The position numbers were made by a program, and so were the translations under genes. A DNA stretch of 64,000 nucleotides from an uncultured Pseudoxanthomonas sp. (GTDB lineage: Bacteria > Pseudomonadota > Gammaproteobacteria > Xanthomonadales > Xanthomonadaceae): NCBI RefSeq assembly GCF_946886695.1, contig NZ_CAMPJD010000018.1:4001-68000 (forward strand), read 5' to 3'. Of the stretch, positions 45,643 through 55,241 are shown one piece after another. How positions within the stretch are numbered: the stretch's first letter is position 1; every line of letters starts with the position of its first letter. The notes under the pieces were generated by a model. It did no database searches and was not told the DNA's origin. It saw only the letters and a program-made list of their open reading frames with translations.

Positions 45643-46445
45643 ACGCGATGAAGGACACCCTCACTCCGGGCGCGCTGGTGCTGGGCGCAGGCGGCAACGT
45701 CGGGTTCGGCGTGGTCGGCGCACTGCTGGAAGCCGGCAGCCCGGTGCTGGCGGTCGGTCGCGACGGCCCGCGCATGAGTGCGCTGGCGGAGCACTTCGAG
45801 GACGAACCCGGACTGGAACTGATCCATTCCCCCTGCATCCACGACGACCGCGACGCCGCGCGCCTAGCCGAGCAGGTGCGTGAACGTGGTCGCCCGCTGC
45901 GAGCGGTGTTCGCCAGCATGGGCACGCCGCTGCAGAGCGGACGCCTGCTGGATCGCCCGGCATCGTTCCTGCTGGAAAAGCTCGAAGCCGACCTGATCCC
46001 GCATCTTGCCGCCGCCCGCCACCTGCTGCCGGTGCTGGCCGAAAGCCAGACCGCTGCCAACTACGTGCTTATCGGCGGGCCGTATGCGGAGCGCGGCTGG
46101 TCGGGTTATGGCCATGCCTCGGTCACCGGCGCGGCGATACGCATGCTGGCGCAAGTGCTGCACGAAGAAGCACATGCACTCGGCGTGCGCGTGCAACTGC
46201 TTTCCGTGGACAAGCCGGTATGTACGCCGGAGAACGCGATCAACGCCTGCGCGGAATGGCCCGATGCGCTGGCCGTGGGACGCAGCGCAGTGTCGCTGCT
46301 GACGCGCACTGGCCGCTCTTCGCAGTCCATCGTCACCTGGTCCGCACGCGACGCGAAACCGCCGGAGCAGACCGTGGCGTGCGACTTCGAAGATGCGTTG
46401 TGGGCGGTCGCCGGCGCCCGACGCAATGGCCGCGCTTCCGCCTGA
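45639..46445 (+). CDS. Atypical short-chain dehydrogenase-like protein
   Basis: A 268-residue Rossmann-fold protein with an SDR-like glycine motif (GAGGNVGFGVVGALL). The active-site segment YGHASVTGAA lacks the expected Lys (Y-x3-S rather than Y-x3-K) and no catalytic Ser is visible before it (NYVLIGGPY), so it may bind NAD(P) but not act as a normal dehydrogenase. Starts at GTG overlapping the previous stop. It lies between the LysR-divergent small genes and the efflux adaptor, separated from the latter by 126 bases with a promoter-like element. Confidence 0.72.
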   Translation: MNAMKDTLTPGALVLGAGGNVGFGVVGALLEAGSPVLAVGRDGPRMSALAEHFEDEPGLELIHSPCIHDDRDAARLAEQVRERGRPLRAVFASMGTPLQSGRLLDRPASFLLEKLEADLIPHLAAARHLLPVLAESQTAANYVLIGGPYAERGWSGYGHASVTGAAIRMLAQVLHEEAHALGVRVQLLSVDKPVCTPENAINACAEWPDALAVGRSAVSLLTRTGRSSQSIVTWSARDAKPPEQTVACDFEDALWAVAGARRNGRASA

Positions 46446-46500
46446 CTGTCACGCCACATCGCATCGCCCCGTCTCCACCTGCATCGACCCGATCCGCCGC

Positions 46501-46531
46501 TTGACCTCAACCTGACTTCAGGTAGCAGTCT
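46501..46531 (+). promoter_or_regulatory. Promoter-like element with SoxR-type box before RND operon
   Basis: TTGACC (46501-46506) is followed by ACCTCAACCTGACTTCAGGT (46504-46523), which matches the SoxR operator at 57529-57548 at 15 of 20 positions with just one mismatch in its outer arms. The -10 region at 46526-46531 (CAGTCT, 19-base spacing) is poor. Also a perfect ACCTGA-CT-TCAGGT palindrome. Could be a weak SoxR-controlled promoter or another operator. Confidence 0.4.
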
Positions 46532-46571
46532 TGGCCCCCGTTTCCTCCTCTCCCCCAAGAAACCACCACCC

Positions 46572-47780
46572 ATGAACACGAATCTCTCCACTTCCCCACG
46601 CGCCCGCCGCCTGTTGGCGCTGGGTGCGTTCAGTGTGCTCGCCCTTGCCGTGCTGGCCGGTTGCAGCGGACAGGCCGCCGAGCACGGTGCGCCGCCCCCG
46701 CCGGAGGTCAGCGTCGCGGCCGTGCCCGTGAAGTCGGTCAGCCAGTGGGACGAATTCAGTGGCCGCGTCGAGGCCATCGAGCACGTCGACCTGCGTCCGC
46801 GCGTATCCGGCTACATCGACCGCGTCAACTACACCGAAGGCCAGGAAGTGAAGAAGGGCGACGTCCTCTTCACCATCGACGCGCGCAGCTACCGCGCCGA
46901 ACTGGCACGCGCGCAGGCTGAGCTCGCACGAGCACGCACGCTGGCCGAACTGGGCCGCAGCGAGGCCTCGCGCGCCAAGCGCCTGTCCGACCTGCAGGCC
47001 CTGTCCACCGAGGAGTACGAGCAGCGCCGCGCCAACGCCGACCAGGCACAGGCGAATGTCGCCGCCGCGCAGGCCGCGCTGGAAAGCGCGCGCCTGAATA
47101 TGGAATGGACCCAGGTGCGCGCACCGATCAATGGCCGCGCCGGTCGTGCGCTGGTCACCGCGGGCAACCTGGTCAGCGCCGGCGATGCTGCCAGCGTGCT
47201 GACGACCGTCGTCTCGCTGGACAAGGTGCACGTGCATTTCGATGCCGACGAACGCGCGTTCCTGCGCTACGCCGAGATGGCACGCAACGGCGAACGCCCG
47301 AGCGAACGCGACGGCAAGGTGCCGGTGCAGGTGGCGCTGGCTGACGAAACCGACTTCCCGCATGCCGGCGTGGTCGACTTCCTCGACAACCAGGTCGACC
47401 GCAGCACCGGCACCATCCGCGCCCGCGCGCTGCTGGACAACGCCGACCGCGTCTTCACCCCCGGCCTGTATGCCCGCGTACGCCTGCTCGGCAGCGGTGA
47501 ATTCAAGGCCGCGCTGGTGGACGACAAGGCCGTGCTGACCGACCAGGACCGCAAGTACGTCTACGTGGTCGACAAGGAAGGCAAGGCCCAACGCCGCGAT
47601 GTGCAGGTGGGCCGCATGGCCGATGGTCTGCGCATCGTCGAGAAGGGCCTGTCGGCCGGCGACCGGGTGATCGTCAGCGGCGTGCAGAAGGTGTTCTTCC
47701 CCGGCATGCCGGTGCAGGCCAAGGCCGTGGTGATGGGCGCGGCCGAAGCGCCGCCGACCCAGGCCGTCGCCAAGAACTGA
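46572..47780 (+). CDS. RND efflux periplasmic adaptor (MexE/AcrA type)
   Basis: A 402-residue membrane fusion protein: lipoprotein signal ending in LAVLAGC, then the barrel-sandwich hybrid and a long coiled-coil hairpin (RAQAELARARTLAELGR to LESARLNMEWTQVRAPI), with RPRVSGYIDRVNYTEGQEVKKGD typical of MFPs. It links the inner membrane pump to the outer membrane channel. Followed by the permease gene after 90 bases. Together they form a MexEF-OprN-like drug exporter, with LysR regulator and SDR genes nearby. Confidence 0.93.
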   Translation: MNTNLSTSPRARRLLALGAFSVLALAVLAGCSGQAAEHGAPPPPEVSVAAVPVKSVSQWDEFSGRVEAIEHVDLRPRVSGYIDRVNYTEGQEVKKGDVLFTIDARSYRAELARAQAELARARTLAELGRSEASRAKRLSDLQALSTEEYEQRRANADQAQANVAAAQAALESARLNMEWTQVRAPINGRAGRALVTAGNLVSAGDAASVLTTVVSLDKVHVHFDADERAFLRYAEMARNGERPSERDGKVPVQVALADETDFPHAGVVDFLDNQVDRSTGTIRARALLDNADRVFTPGLYARVRLLGSGEFKAALVDDKAVLTDQDRKYVYVVDKEGKAQRRDVQVGRMADGLRIVEKGLSAGDRVIVSGVQKVFFPGMPVQAKAVVMGAAEAPPTQAVAKN

Positions 47781-47870
47781 CGTTCCGCGCACCGCCCTGA
47801 TTGACCCCACGCCTGCCACTTCCCTGACAGGCGACGGGGACGCTCTTTCTTCTTTCCAGGAAATCCACCC

Positions 47871-50800
47871 ATGGACTTCTCAAGATTCTTCATCGACCGG
47901 CCGATCTTCGCCGCGGTGCTGTCGATCGTGATCTTCGCCGCCGGCCTGATCTCGATCCCGTTGCTGCCGATCGGCGAATACCCCGAAGTGGTACCGCCGT
48001 CGGTCGTCGTCCGTACCGTCTATCCCGGCGCCAACCCCAAGGTGATCGCCGAAACCGTCGCCACGCCGCTGGAGGAAGCCATCAACGGCGTCGAGGACAT
48101 GATGTACGTCAAGTCCGTCGCCGGCTCCGATGGCGTGCTGTCGCTGACGGTGACCTTCAAGCCGGGCACCGATCCCGACGAGGCCGCCGTGCGCGTGCAG
48201 AACCGCGTGGCGCAGGCGCAGGCGCGCCTGCCCGAGGACGTGCGCCGGCAGGGCGTCACCACCCAGAAGCAGTCGCCCGTGTTCCTGATGGTCGTGCACC
48301 TGACCTCGAAGGACGGCAAGTACGATTCGCTGTACCTGCGCAACTACATGCGCCTGCACGTCAAGGATGAGCTGGCTCGCATCCAGGGCGTCGGCGATGC
48401 GCAGCAGTTCGGCGGCGGCGACTACGCGATGCGCTTGTGGCTGGACCCCGACAAGGTGGCCGCCCGCGGCATGACCGCCGGCGACGTGCTGCGCGCCGTG
48501 CGCGAACAGAACGTGCAGGTCTCGGCCGGCCAGCTCGGTGCCGAGCCGATGCCGAACGGCAGCGACTTCCTGCTGCCGATCAACGCCAAGGGCCGCCTGG
48601 AAACCGTCGAGGAATTCGGCAACATCGTGCTGAAGAGCGGCACCGACGGCGAGATCGTGCGCCTGGCCGACGTTGCCCGCATCGAACTGGCCGCCGGCGA
48701 CTACACGCTGCGCGCCCGCCTGGACGGCAAGAACGCCTCGGCCATCGGCATCTTCCAGGCCCCCGGCGCCAACGCGCTGGAGATCCGCGACGCCGTGGTC
48801 GCCAAGATGGACGAGATCCGCCCCACGCTGCCGCCGGGCGTGGAGATCCAATCGATCTACGACACCACCATCTTCGTCCGCGACTCCATCAAGTCCGTCG
48901 TCATGACCCTGCTGGAAGCCACCCTGCTGGTGGTGCTGGTGGTGATCCTGTTCCTGCAGACCTGGCGCGCCTCCATCATCCCGTTGCTGGCGGTGCCGGT
49001 CTCGGTGGTCGGTACGTTCGCCGTGCTGTACCTGCTGGGCTACTCGATCAACACCTTGACCCTGTTCGGCCTGGTGCTGGCGATCGGCATCGTGGTCGAC
49101 GACGCCATCGTGGTGGTGGAGAACGTCGAGCGCCACATCGAGCTTGGCGCGACACCGCTGGAAGCGGCCCACCTGGCCATGAAGGAAGTCTCCGGCCCGA
49201 TCATCGCCATCGCGCTGGTGCTCTGTGCGGTGTTCGTGCCGATGGCCTTCCTGACCGGCGTGACCGGCCAGTTCTACAAGCAGTTCGCCGTCACCATCGC
49301 CATCTCCACGGTCATCTCGGCGATCAACTCGCTGACCCTGTCGCCGGCGCTGGCGGCCAAGCTGCTGAAGTCGCACCATGCGCCGAAGGACGGCCCGTCG
49401 CGGCTGATCGACCGCCTGTTCGGCTGGCTGTTCCGTCCCTTCAACCGCTTCTTCAACCGCAGTTCGCAGGGCTATGAAGGCGCGGTGTCGCGCGCGCTCG
49501 GCAAGCGCGGTGCGGTGTTCGCGGTCTACATGGTGCTGCTGGTCGGCGCGGGCCTCATGTTCAAGGCGGTGCCGGCGGGCTTCATTCCCGTGCAGGACAA
49601 GCTGTACGTGATCGCCGGCGTGAAGATGCCGGAAGGCGCCTCGATCGAACGTACCGACACCGTGCTCAAGAAGATGGCGGCCCTCGCCAACGAAGTCGAC
49701 GGCGTCGCCAGCGAGATCGCGTTCCCGGGCCTCAACCCGCTGCAGTTCACCAACACACCCAACAACGGTGTGATCTTCTTCACCCTCGATCCCTTCGGTG
49801 AGCGCTCGCGCTCGGCCGAGGAGATCACCGCCGAACTCAACCAGAAGTTCTCCACCATCCAGGAAGGCTTCACCTTCGCCTTCATGCCGCCGCCGATCCA
49901 GGGCCTGGGCAACGGCTCCGGCTGGTCGCTCTTCATCGAAGACCGTACGCGGCTGGGCTATGGCGAACTGCAGAACGCGGTGCAGGCCTTCCAGGGCGCG
50001 GCATCGCAGACGCCGGGGCTGGGCTTCCCGATCAGCAGCTACCAGGCCAACGTGCCGCAGCTGGATGCCGAGGTCGACCGGGTGAAGGCGAAAGCGCAGG
50101 GCGTGCCGCTGACCGAGCTGTTCGACACGTTGCAGACCTATCTGGGCTCGGCCTATGTCAACGACTTCAACATGTTCGGCCGTACCTGGCAGGTGATCGC
50201 CCAGGCCGACGGTCCGTTCCGCGACAACGTCGAGGACATCGCCAACCTGCGCACCCGCAACGGCAATGGCGAGATGGTGCCGATCGGCAGCATGGTCAGC
50301 GTCAAGCAGACCTACGGCCCGGACCCGGTGATCCGCTTCAACGGGTATCCCGCCGCGGACCTGCTGGGCGACGCCGATCCGCGCGTGCTGTCCTCCGGCG
50401 AAGCCATGGCCAAGGTCACCGAGCTGGCGCAGCAGGTGCTGCCGACCGGCATGGGCATCGGCTGGAGCGATCTCAGCTACCAGCAGATGACGCAGGGCGG
50501 CGCGGCGCTGGTGGTGTTCCCGCTGGCCGTGCTGCTGGCGTTCCTGGTGCTGGCCGCGCTGTACGAAAGCTGGACGCTGCCGCTGGCGGTGATCCTGATC
50601 GTGCCCATGACATTGCTGTCCGCCCTCTTCGGCGTGTGGCTGGCCGGTGGCGACAACAACGTGTTCGTGCAGGTGGGCCTGGTGGTGCTGATGGGCCTGG
50701 CGTGCAAGAACGCCATCCTGATCGTCGAGTTCGCCCGCGAGCTGGAACTGCAGGGCAAGGGCATCGTGGAATCAGCACTGGAATCCTGTCGCCTGCGCCT

Positions 50801-51041
50801 GCGTCCGATCATCATGACATCGGTGGCCTTCATCGCCGGCACCGTGCCGCTGGTGCTGTCCAGCGGTGCCGGCGCCGAAGTCCGCTCGATCACCGGCATC
50901 ACGGTGTTCGCCGGCATGCTGGGCGTCACCCTGTTCGGCCTGTTCCTGACGCCGGTGTTCTACGTGGCCCTGCGCAAGCTGGCCAACCGTCCGCTGGTGT
51001 CCCATGCCCCCGCCACCGACGCGGCGACGACACATCCCTGA
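47871..51041 (+). CDS. RND efflux pump permease (MexF/AcrB type)
   Basis: A 1056-residue HAE1-family multidrug proton antiporter. The 12-helix pattern and two large periplasmic loops are visible; proton-relay Asp pair in IGIVVDDAIVVVENVER and the Lys in GLACKNAILIVEFARE are present. N-terminus DFSRFFIDRPIFAAVLSIVI is the standard RND start. An AGGAAA ribosome-binding site lies 7 bases before the ATG. It precedes an SDR gene and the outer membrane factor. Substrates likely include several antibiotics or solvents, as in MexF. Confidence 0.96.
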   Translation: MDFSRFFIDRPIFAAVLSIVIFAAGLISIPLLPIGEYPEVVPPSVVVRTVYPGANPKVIAETVATPLEEAINGVEDMMYVKSVAGSDGVLSLTVTFKPGTDPDEAAVRVQNRVAQAQARLPEDVRRQGVTTQKQSPVFLMVVHLTSKDGKYDSLYLRNYMRLHVKDELARIQGVGDAQQFGGGDYAMRLWLDPDKVAARGMTAGDVLRAVREQNVQVSAGQLGAEPMPNGSDFLLPINAKGRLETVEEFGNIVLKSGTDGEIVRLADVARIELAAGDYTLRARLDGKNASAIGIFQAPGANALEIRDAVVAKMDEIRPTLPPGVEIQSIYDTTIFVRDSIKSVVMTLLEATLLVVLVVILFLQTWRASIIPLLAVPVSVVGTFAVLYLLGYSINTLTLFGLVLAIGIVVDDAIVVVENVERHIELGATPLEAAHLAMKEVSGPIIAIALVLCAVFVPMAFLTGVTGQFYKQFAVTIAISTVISAINSLTLSPALAAKLLKSHHAPKDGPSRLIDRLFGWLFRPFNRFFNRSSQGYEGAVSRALGKRGAVFAVYMVLLVGAGLMFKAVPAGFIPVQDKLYVIAGVKMPEGASIERTDTVLKKMAALANEVDGVASEIAFPGLNPLQFTNTPNNGVIFFTLDPFGERSRSAEEITAELNQKFSTIQEGFTFAFMPPPIQGLGNGSGWSLFIEDRTRLGYGELQNAVQAFQGAASQTPGLGFPISSYQANVPQLDAEVDRVKAKAQGVPLTELFDTLQTYLGSAYVNDFNMFGRTWQVIAQADGPFRDNVEDIANLRTRNGNGEMVPIGSMVSVKQTYGPDPVIRFNGYPAADLLGDADPRVLSSGEAMAKVTELAQQVLPTGMGIGWSDLSYQQMTQGGAALVVFPLAVLLAFLVLAALYESWTLPLAVILIVPMTLLSALFGVWLAGGDNNVFVQVGLVVLMGLACKNAILIVEFARELELQGKGIVESALESCRLRLRPIIMTSVAFIAGTVPLVLSSGAGAEVRSITGITVFAGMLGVTLFGLFLTPVFYVALRKLANRPLVSHAPATDAATTHP

Positions 51042-51071
51042 TTGAACTCCCCTTCCCAACGAGATCAAGCC

Positions 51072-51814
<743 letters not shown>

Positions 51815-51821
<7 letters not shown>

Positions 51822-53230
51822 TCCGCACACTCGCGCTCGGCGTGGCAGCCGCGCTGCTCGCCGGCTGCGTCACCGTGGGACCCGACTACGTGGCGCCACA
51901 GACCGCACCGGCCACGCTGCAGCATGCGGCGTCGACCGGCTACGTGGCCGACCATCCGGTCGCCACGTGGTGGGGCCAGTTCGACGACCCGGTGCTCGAC
52001 CAGCTCGTGCGCGAATCGCTGCTGGCCAATCCCGACGTACGCATCGCGATAGCGCGCGTCAACGAAGCGCGCGCGGTGTTCTCCGAACGCCGCCTGGACC
52101 TGGCCCCGCACGTCACCGCCGGTGTGGAAGGCTCGCGCACCAAGCAGCCCGTGGAAGGACAGGGCCGCGTGGAGACCGACAGCTACTCCGCCGGCTTCGA
52201 TGCCGCGTGGGAGCTGGACCTGTTCGGTCGCGTGCGCCGCAATACGGAAGCCGCGCACGCGGACCTGCAGGCGCAGCGCAATGACCTGCAGGCCGCGCAG
52301 GTGACCGTGGCCGCGGAGGTGGCACGCAACTACTTCGAGCTGCGTGGCACGCAGAAGCGGCTGGAGGTGGCGCGCCGCATCCTGCAGACACTGGGCGACA
52401 CCCAGCGCCTCACGGAATCGCGCTTCGACCTGGGCGCCGGCAGCCAGCTGGAAGTACAGAGCAGCCTGGCGCGCGTGCGTGCGGTGGAAGCCGACGTGCC
52501 CGCACTGGAAGCGAGCGAAGGCCAATCGCGGCATCGGCTCGCCGTGCTGGTGGGCAAGCGCCCCGGTGAACTGGACGCCGTGCTCGCCCCGCGCGAAGCC
52601 CCGGCGTTCGCCAAGGCCCTGCCGATCGGCGACACCACCGACCTGCTGCGCCAGCGGCCCGACGTGCGCGCGGCCGAGCGCCGCCTGGCCGCGGCCACGG
52701 CACGCGTCGGCGTGGCAACGGCCGACCTGTTCCCGCGGGTCAGCCTGCGCGGCTTCATCGGTTTCCTGTCCGGTGGCTGGGGCAACCTGGTGAACGGCGA
52801 CAACCGCGCCTGGCAGGTGACCCCGTCGATCAGCTGGGCCGCGTTCGACATGGGCAGCGTGCGCGCTCGCCTGCGTGCCAGCGAAGCCCAGGCCGATGGC
52901 GTGGCGGCGCACTACGAAAAGACCGTGCTCGGTGCCCTGGAGGAAACGGAAAACGCACTGCTGTCCTATGCCAAGCAGCAGACGCAGCTGAAATTCCGGC
53001 TGGAACAATCCGTTGCCGCGCGCCGAGCAGCAGAACTGGCCGAAGTCCGGTATCGTGCCGGCTCGTCCGACTTCCTCACCCTGCTTGACGCGCAGCGTAC
53101 CCAGCTGGCCGCCGATGACGCGCTGGCACAGGCAGAGGCAGGCGTGAATGTCGGGGTGGTGGCGATCTACAAATCGCTGGGCGGCTGGGGCGAACAGGAC
53201 GTGGCCCCCGCGTTGGCGGCGCAGCCCTGA
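51815..53230 (+). CDS. RND efflux outer membrane lipoprotein (OprN/NodT family)
   Basis: A 471-residue TolC-like outer membrane factor. Lipoprotein signal MVIRTLALGVAAALLAGC, then long helices and repeats typical of the family (RIAIARVNEARAVFSERRLD in the first half, RLRASEAQADGVAAHYEKTV in the second) with a beta barrel implied by the family. It forms the exit duct with adaptor 46572 and permease 47871, as in MexEF-OprN. The start overlaps the SDR gene stop by 7 bases, giving coupled translation. Gene symbol not assigned since the family has many similar members. Confidence 0.94.
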
Positions 53231-53318
53231 GACTGCCGCGTCGCCCTCACTCGCCCTGACCCAACCTGGAAAATGTACCGCCGCACCCACGGGCGCGGCT
53301 TGTTCCCCTTGATCGAGT

Positions 53319-53906
53319 GTGTCCGTGTCCAACCAGAACCTTGCCGTCACCCCCCCACGCGCCCGTCGCCCTTTCCCCCTTCCCCTGCTGAGCCGCTGGT
53401 CCCTGACCGGCCTGCTGGCGCTTGCCGCCGGCACCGCCACCGCCGCCGAGCCGCGCACGGCCTGGTTCGTGCAGGGTGGCGTCGCCGAAGACGCGCACGC
53501 GCTGACCGTCGGCGCTAGCCGCGACTGGCGTTGGGAAAAGCAGTACCGCTACGGCCATGTCAGCGGCCAGTGGCAGGGCGAGGTCGGCCGCTGGCACAGC
53601 GACAGCGACAACAGCACGCAGGTCGGCTTCACGCCCGCCCTGCGCTGGCGCCCGAATGGCTGGAGCGAAGGCTGGTTCGTCGAAGGCGGCATCGGCGTGA
53701 ACGTGATCTTCCCCAAGTACAACACGCGGAAGAAAGAGTTCGGCACCACCTTCAACTTCGGCGACCACATCGCCGTGGGCAAGGCCTTCGGCGCGGATCG
53801 CCAGCACGAATGGTCGCTGCGCTTCCAGCATTTCTCCAACGCACGCATCGAGAAGCCGAACCCGGGCGAGAACTTCCTGCAGTTCCGCTATACGCACCGG
53901 CTTTGA
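53319..53906 (+). CDS. PagL-type lipid A 3-O-deacylase
   Basis: A 195-residue outer membrane enzyme of the PagL type, which removes an acyl chain from lipid A. A signal peptide precedes AEPRTAWF. The active-site region RFQHFSNARIEKPNPGEN carries His171 and Ser173 with the conserved SNA-x-I-x-K-PN-x-G pattern, and Glu184 in PNPGE. The reference enzyme has its Glu 14 residues after His; here it is 13, so the exact catalytic Glu should be checked. It starts with GTG. Followed by a family A repeat pair and a convergent lipocalin gene. Confidence 0.9.
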   Translation: MSVSNQNLAVTPPRARRPFPLPLLSRWSLTGLLALAAGTATAAEPRTAWFVQGGVAEDAHALTVGASRDWRWEKQYRYGHVSGQWQGEVGRWHSDSDNSTQVGFTPALRWRPNGWSEGWFVEGGIGVNVIFPKYNTRKKEFGTTFNFGDHIAVGKAFGADRQHEWSLRFQHFSNARIEKPNPGENFLQFRYTHRL

Positions 53907-53917
53907 CGTTTCGGCTT

Positions 53918-54041
53918 TTGTAGGAGCGACGTGAGTCGCGACCGCGAGAACTGAGTCCGGGGAGCCCGCCGCAAGCGCGGCGGATACTGGCGCTGCAAGG
54001 ACCATCACACCGTGCGGTCGCGACTCACGTCGCTCCTACAA
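53918..54041. repeat. Inverted pair of family A palindromic repeats
   Basis: TTGTAGGAGCGACGTGAGTC-type copy at 53918-53944 and its reverse complement at 54015-54041, between the convergent pagL-like and lipocalin genes. The two arms match almost perfectly and could form a long stem-loop. Confidence 0.88.
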
Positions 54042-54057
54042 CGGCAACATGCATCCT

Positions 54058-54606
54058 CTATTTCAGCGGCGCCGCCATGATCAACGGCGCCAGGTCGTAA
54101 CCCATCGCCTCGGCCTTCGCCTTCAGCGCCTCGAATTGGGTACGGTCCATCGAGGGTTCGCGCGACAGGATCCACAAGTAGTCGCGGCCGGGTTCGCCCA
54201 CCATCGCCCACTGGTAATCCGGATCCAGCGCGATCACCCAATAGTCTGCCCATGCCCAGGGCAGCCATGACAGCCACTCGGGGGCGAAGCGGACCTCCAG
54301 CCGACCCGGGTGTCCTTCCACCGGGCGTGCCACGCCCTGGGCCTGGTCGATGCTGCCGTCCTTGGTCCTGCACGCATTGAGCACACCGATCTTTCCGGGC
54401 GCATCCAGCGAATAGCGCGCGGTGATGTCGCCCACGCACTGCTTCTGGAATGTCATCGGCAGGTGCGCGATCTCATGCCACTGGCCGGCATAGCGCGAGA
54501 TGTCCAGCTGCGGCACCGAGGTGACGGGCGCGGCGGCCTGCACGGAGAACATGCTGCACGCCAACAGCACGGCAACGGCGATCGGGGTCAGGTACCTGCG
54601 GTTCAT
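54058..54606 (-). CDS. Lipocalin (Blc-like)
   Basis: A 182-residue bacterial lipocalin with signal peptide (MNRRYLTPIAVAVLLACSMFSV) and the GxW motif YAGQWHEIAHLP, followed by KQCVGDITARYSL and WVIALDPDYQWAMVGEPGRDYLWILSREP, standard lipocalin strands. Blc-like proteins bind lipids and occur in the outer membrane or periplasm. The start at 54606 gives the signal; a longer frame is open. Cys residues may allow lipid anchoring, since the signal region ends LLACS, a plausible lipobox. Confidence 0.92.
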   Translation of the reverse strand: MNRRYLTPIAVAVLLACSMFSVQAAAPVTSVPQLDISRYAGQWHEIAHLPMTFQKQCVGDITARYSLDAPGKIGVLNACRTKDGSIDQAQGVARPVEGHPGRLEVRFAPEWLSWLPWAWADYWVIALDPDYQWAMVGEPGRDYLWILSREPSMDRTQFEALKAKAEAMGYDLAPLIMAAPLK

Positions 54607-54717
54607 CGGTCGCTCCCGGATGGATGAGAAAGGTTGAACGCATACGCCAGAGACAGAGAAGCGGATGCACCCTACGCTGGAGTGCATCCGCTCCGTGCCA
54701 CACCTCGGAACCGCGGC

Positions 54718-55071
54718 TTACTTCGCGGCGAGTGTCAGGCCGCTGGCGTCAACCTTGGAAACGCCCTTGATCTGCTTGGCCACCGCGATGGCCTTGTCCT
54801 TCTGCGCCTGGTTGGAAACGGCGCCGGTGAGCGTCACCACGCCATTCACGGTCTCGACCTTGATGTCGAGGCCGGACACGTTTTCCGTGGCCAGCAGGTC
54901 GGCTTTCACCTTGGTGGTGATCCAGGTGTCGTTGACGGGCTGCGAGGAGTCGTTCTGCGTGTTCTCCTCGGGCTCGTTGGGCGGATTGTCGGCCAGCACA
55001 TGGGCGCTGGAGAACAACAGGGCCGTCGACAGAGCGGCGGTCAACATCGAACGTGTGCGTACATTGTTCAT
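54718..55071 (-). CDS. BON domain periplasmic protein
   Basis: A 117-residue secreted protein: signal MNNVRTRSMLTAALSTALLFSSAHVLA and one BON domain (DTWITTKVKADLLATENV, VETVNGVVTLTGAVSNQAQ, AVAKQIKGVSKVDASGLT). The BON domain binds phospholipids or membranes and is found in OsmY-like stress proteins. The mature N-terminus is acidic and Asn/Glu-rich. Transcribed toward the lipocalin gene; both could be envelope stress genes. Confidence 0.92.
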   Translation of the reverse strand: MNNVRTRSMLTAALSTALLFSSAHVLADNPPNEPEENTQNDSSQPVNDTWITTKVKADLLATENVSGLDIKVETVNGVVTLTGAVSNQAQKDKAIAVAKQIKGVSKVDASGLTLAAK

Positions 55072-55241
55072 GGTTCTTTCTCCTTTCGTGGTGCGTTCGG
55101 AGTGTCGGGGCGCGGGGGTACAGCGCACGTGAAGAGGATCCGTACCGTTCAGTTAAGCGTTGCGTGACGTTCATGCAGGTGGACGCGTGATCAACGCGCG
55201 CGTTGCACCTACCATGTCCACTGGCTCCCGGAATTGCCCGC

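Noticed and set aside
47880..49379. 499-codon minus-strand frame opposite the RND permease
   Set aside because: Shadow frame without ribosome-binding site or recognisable domain.
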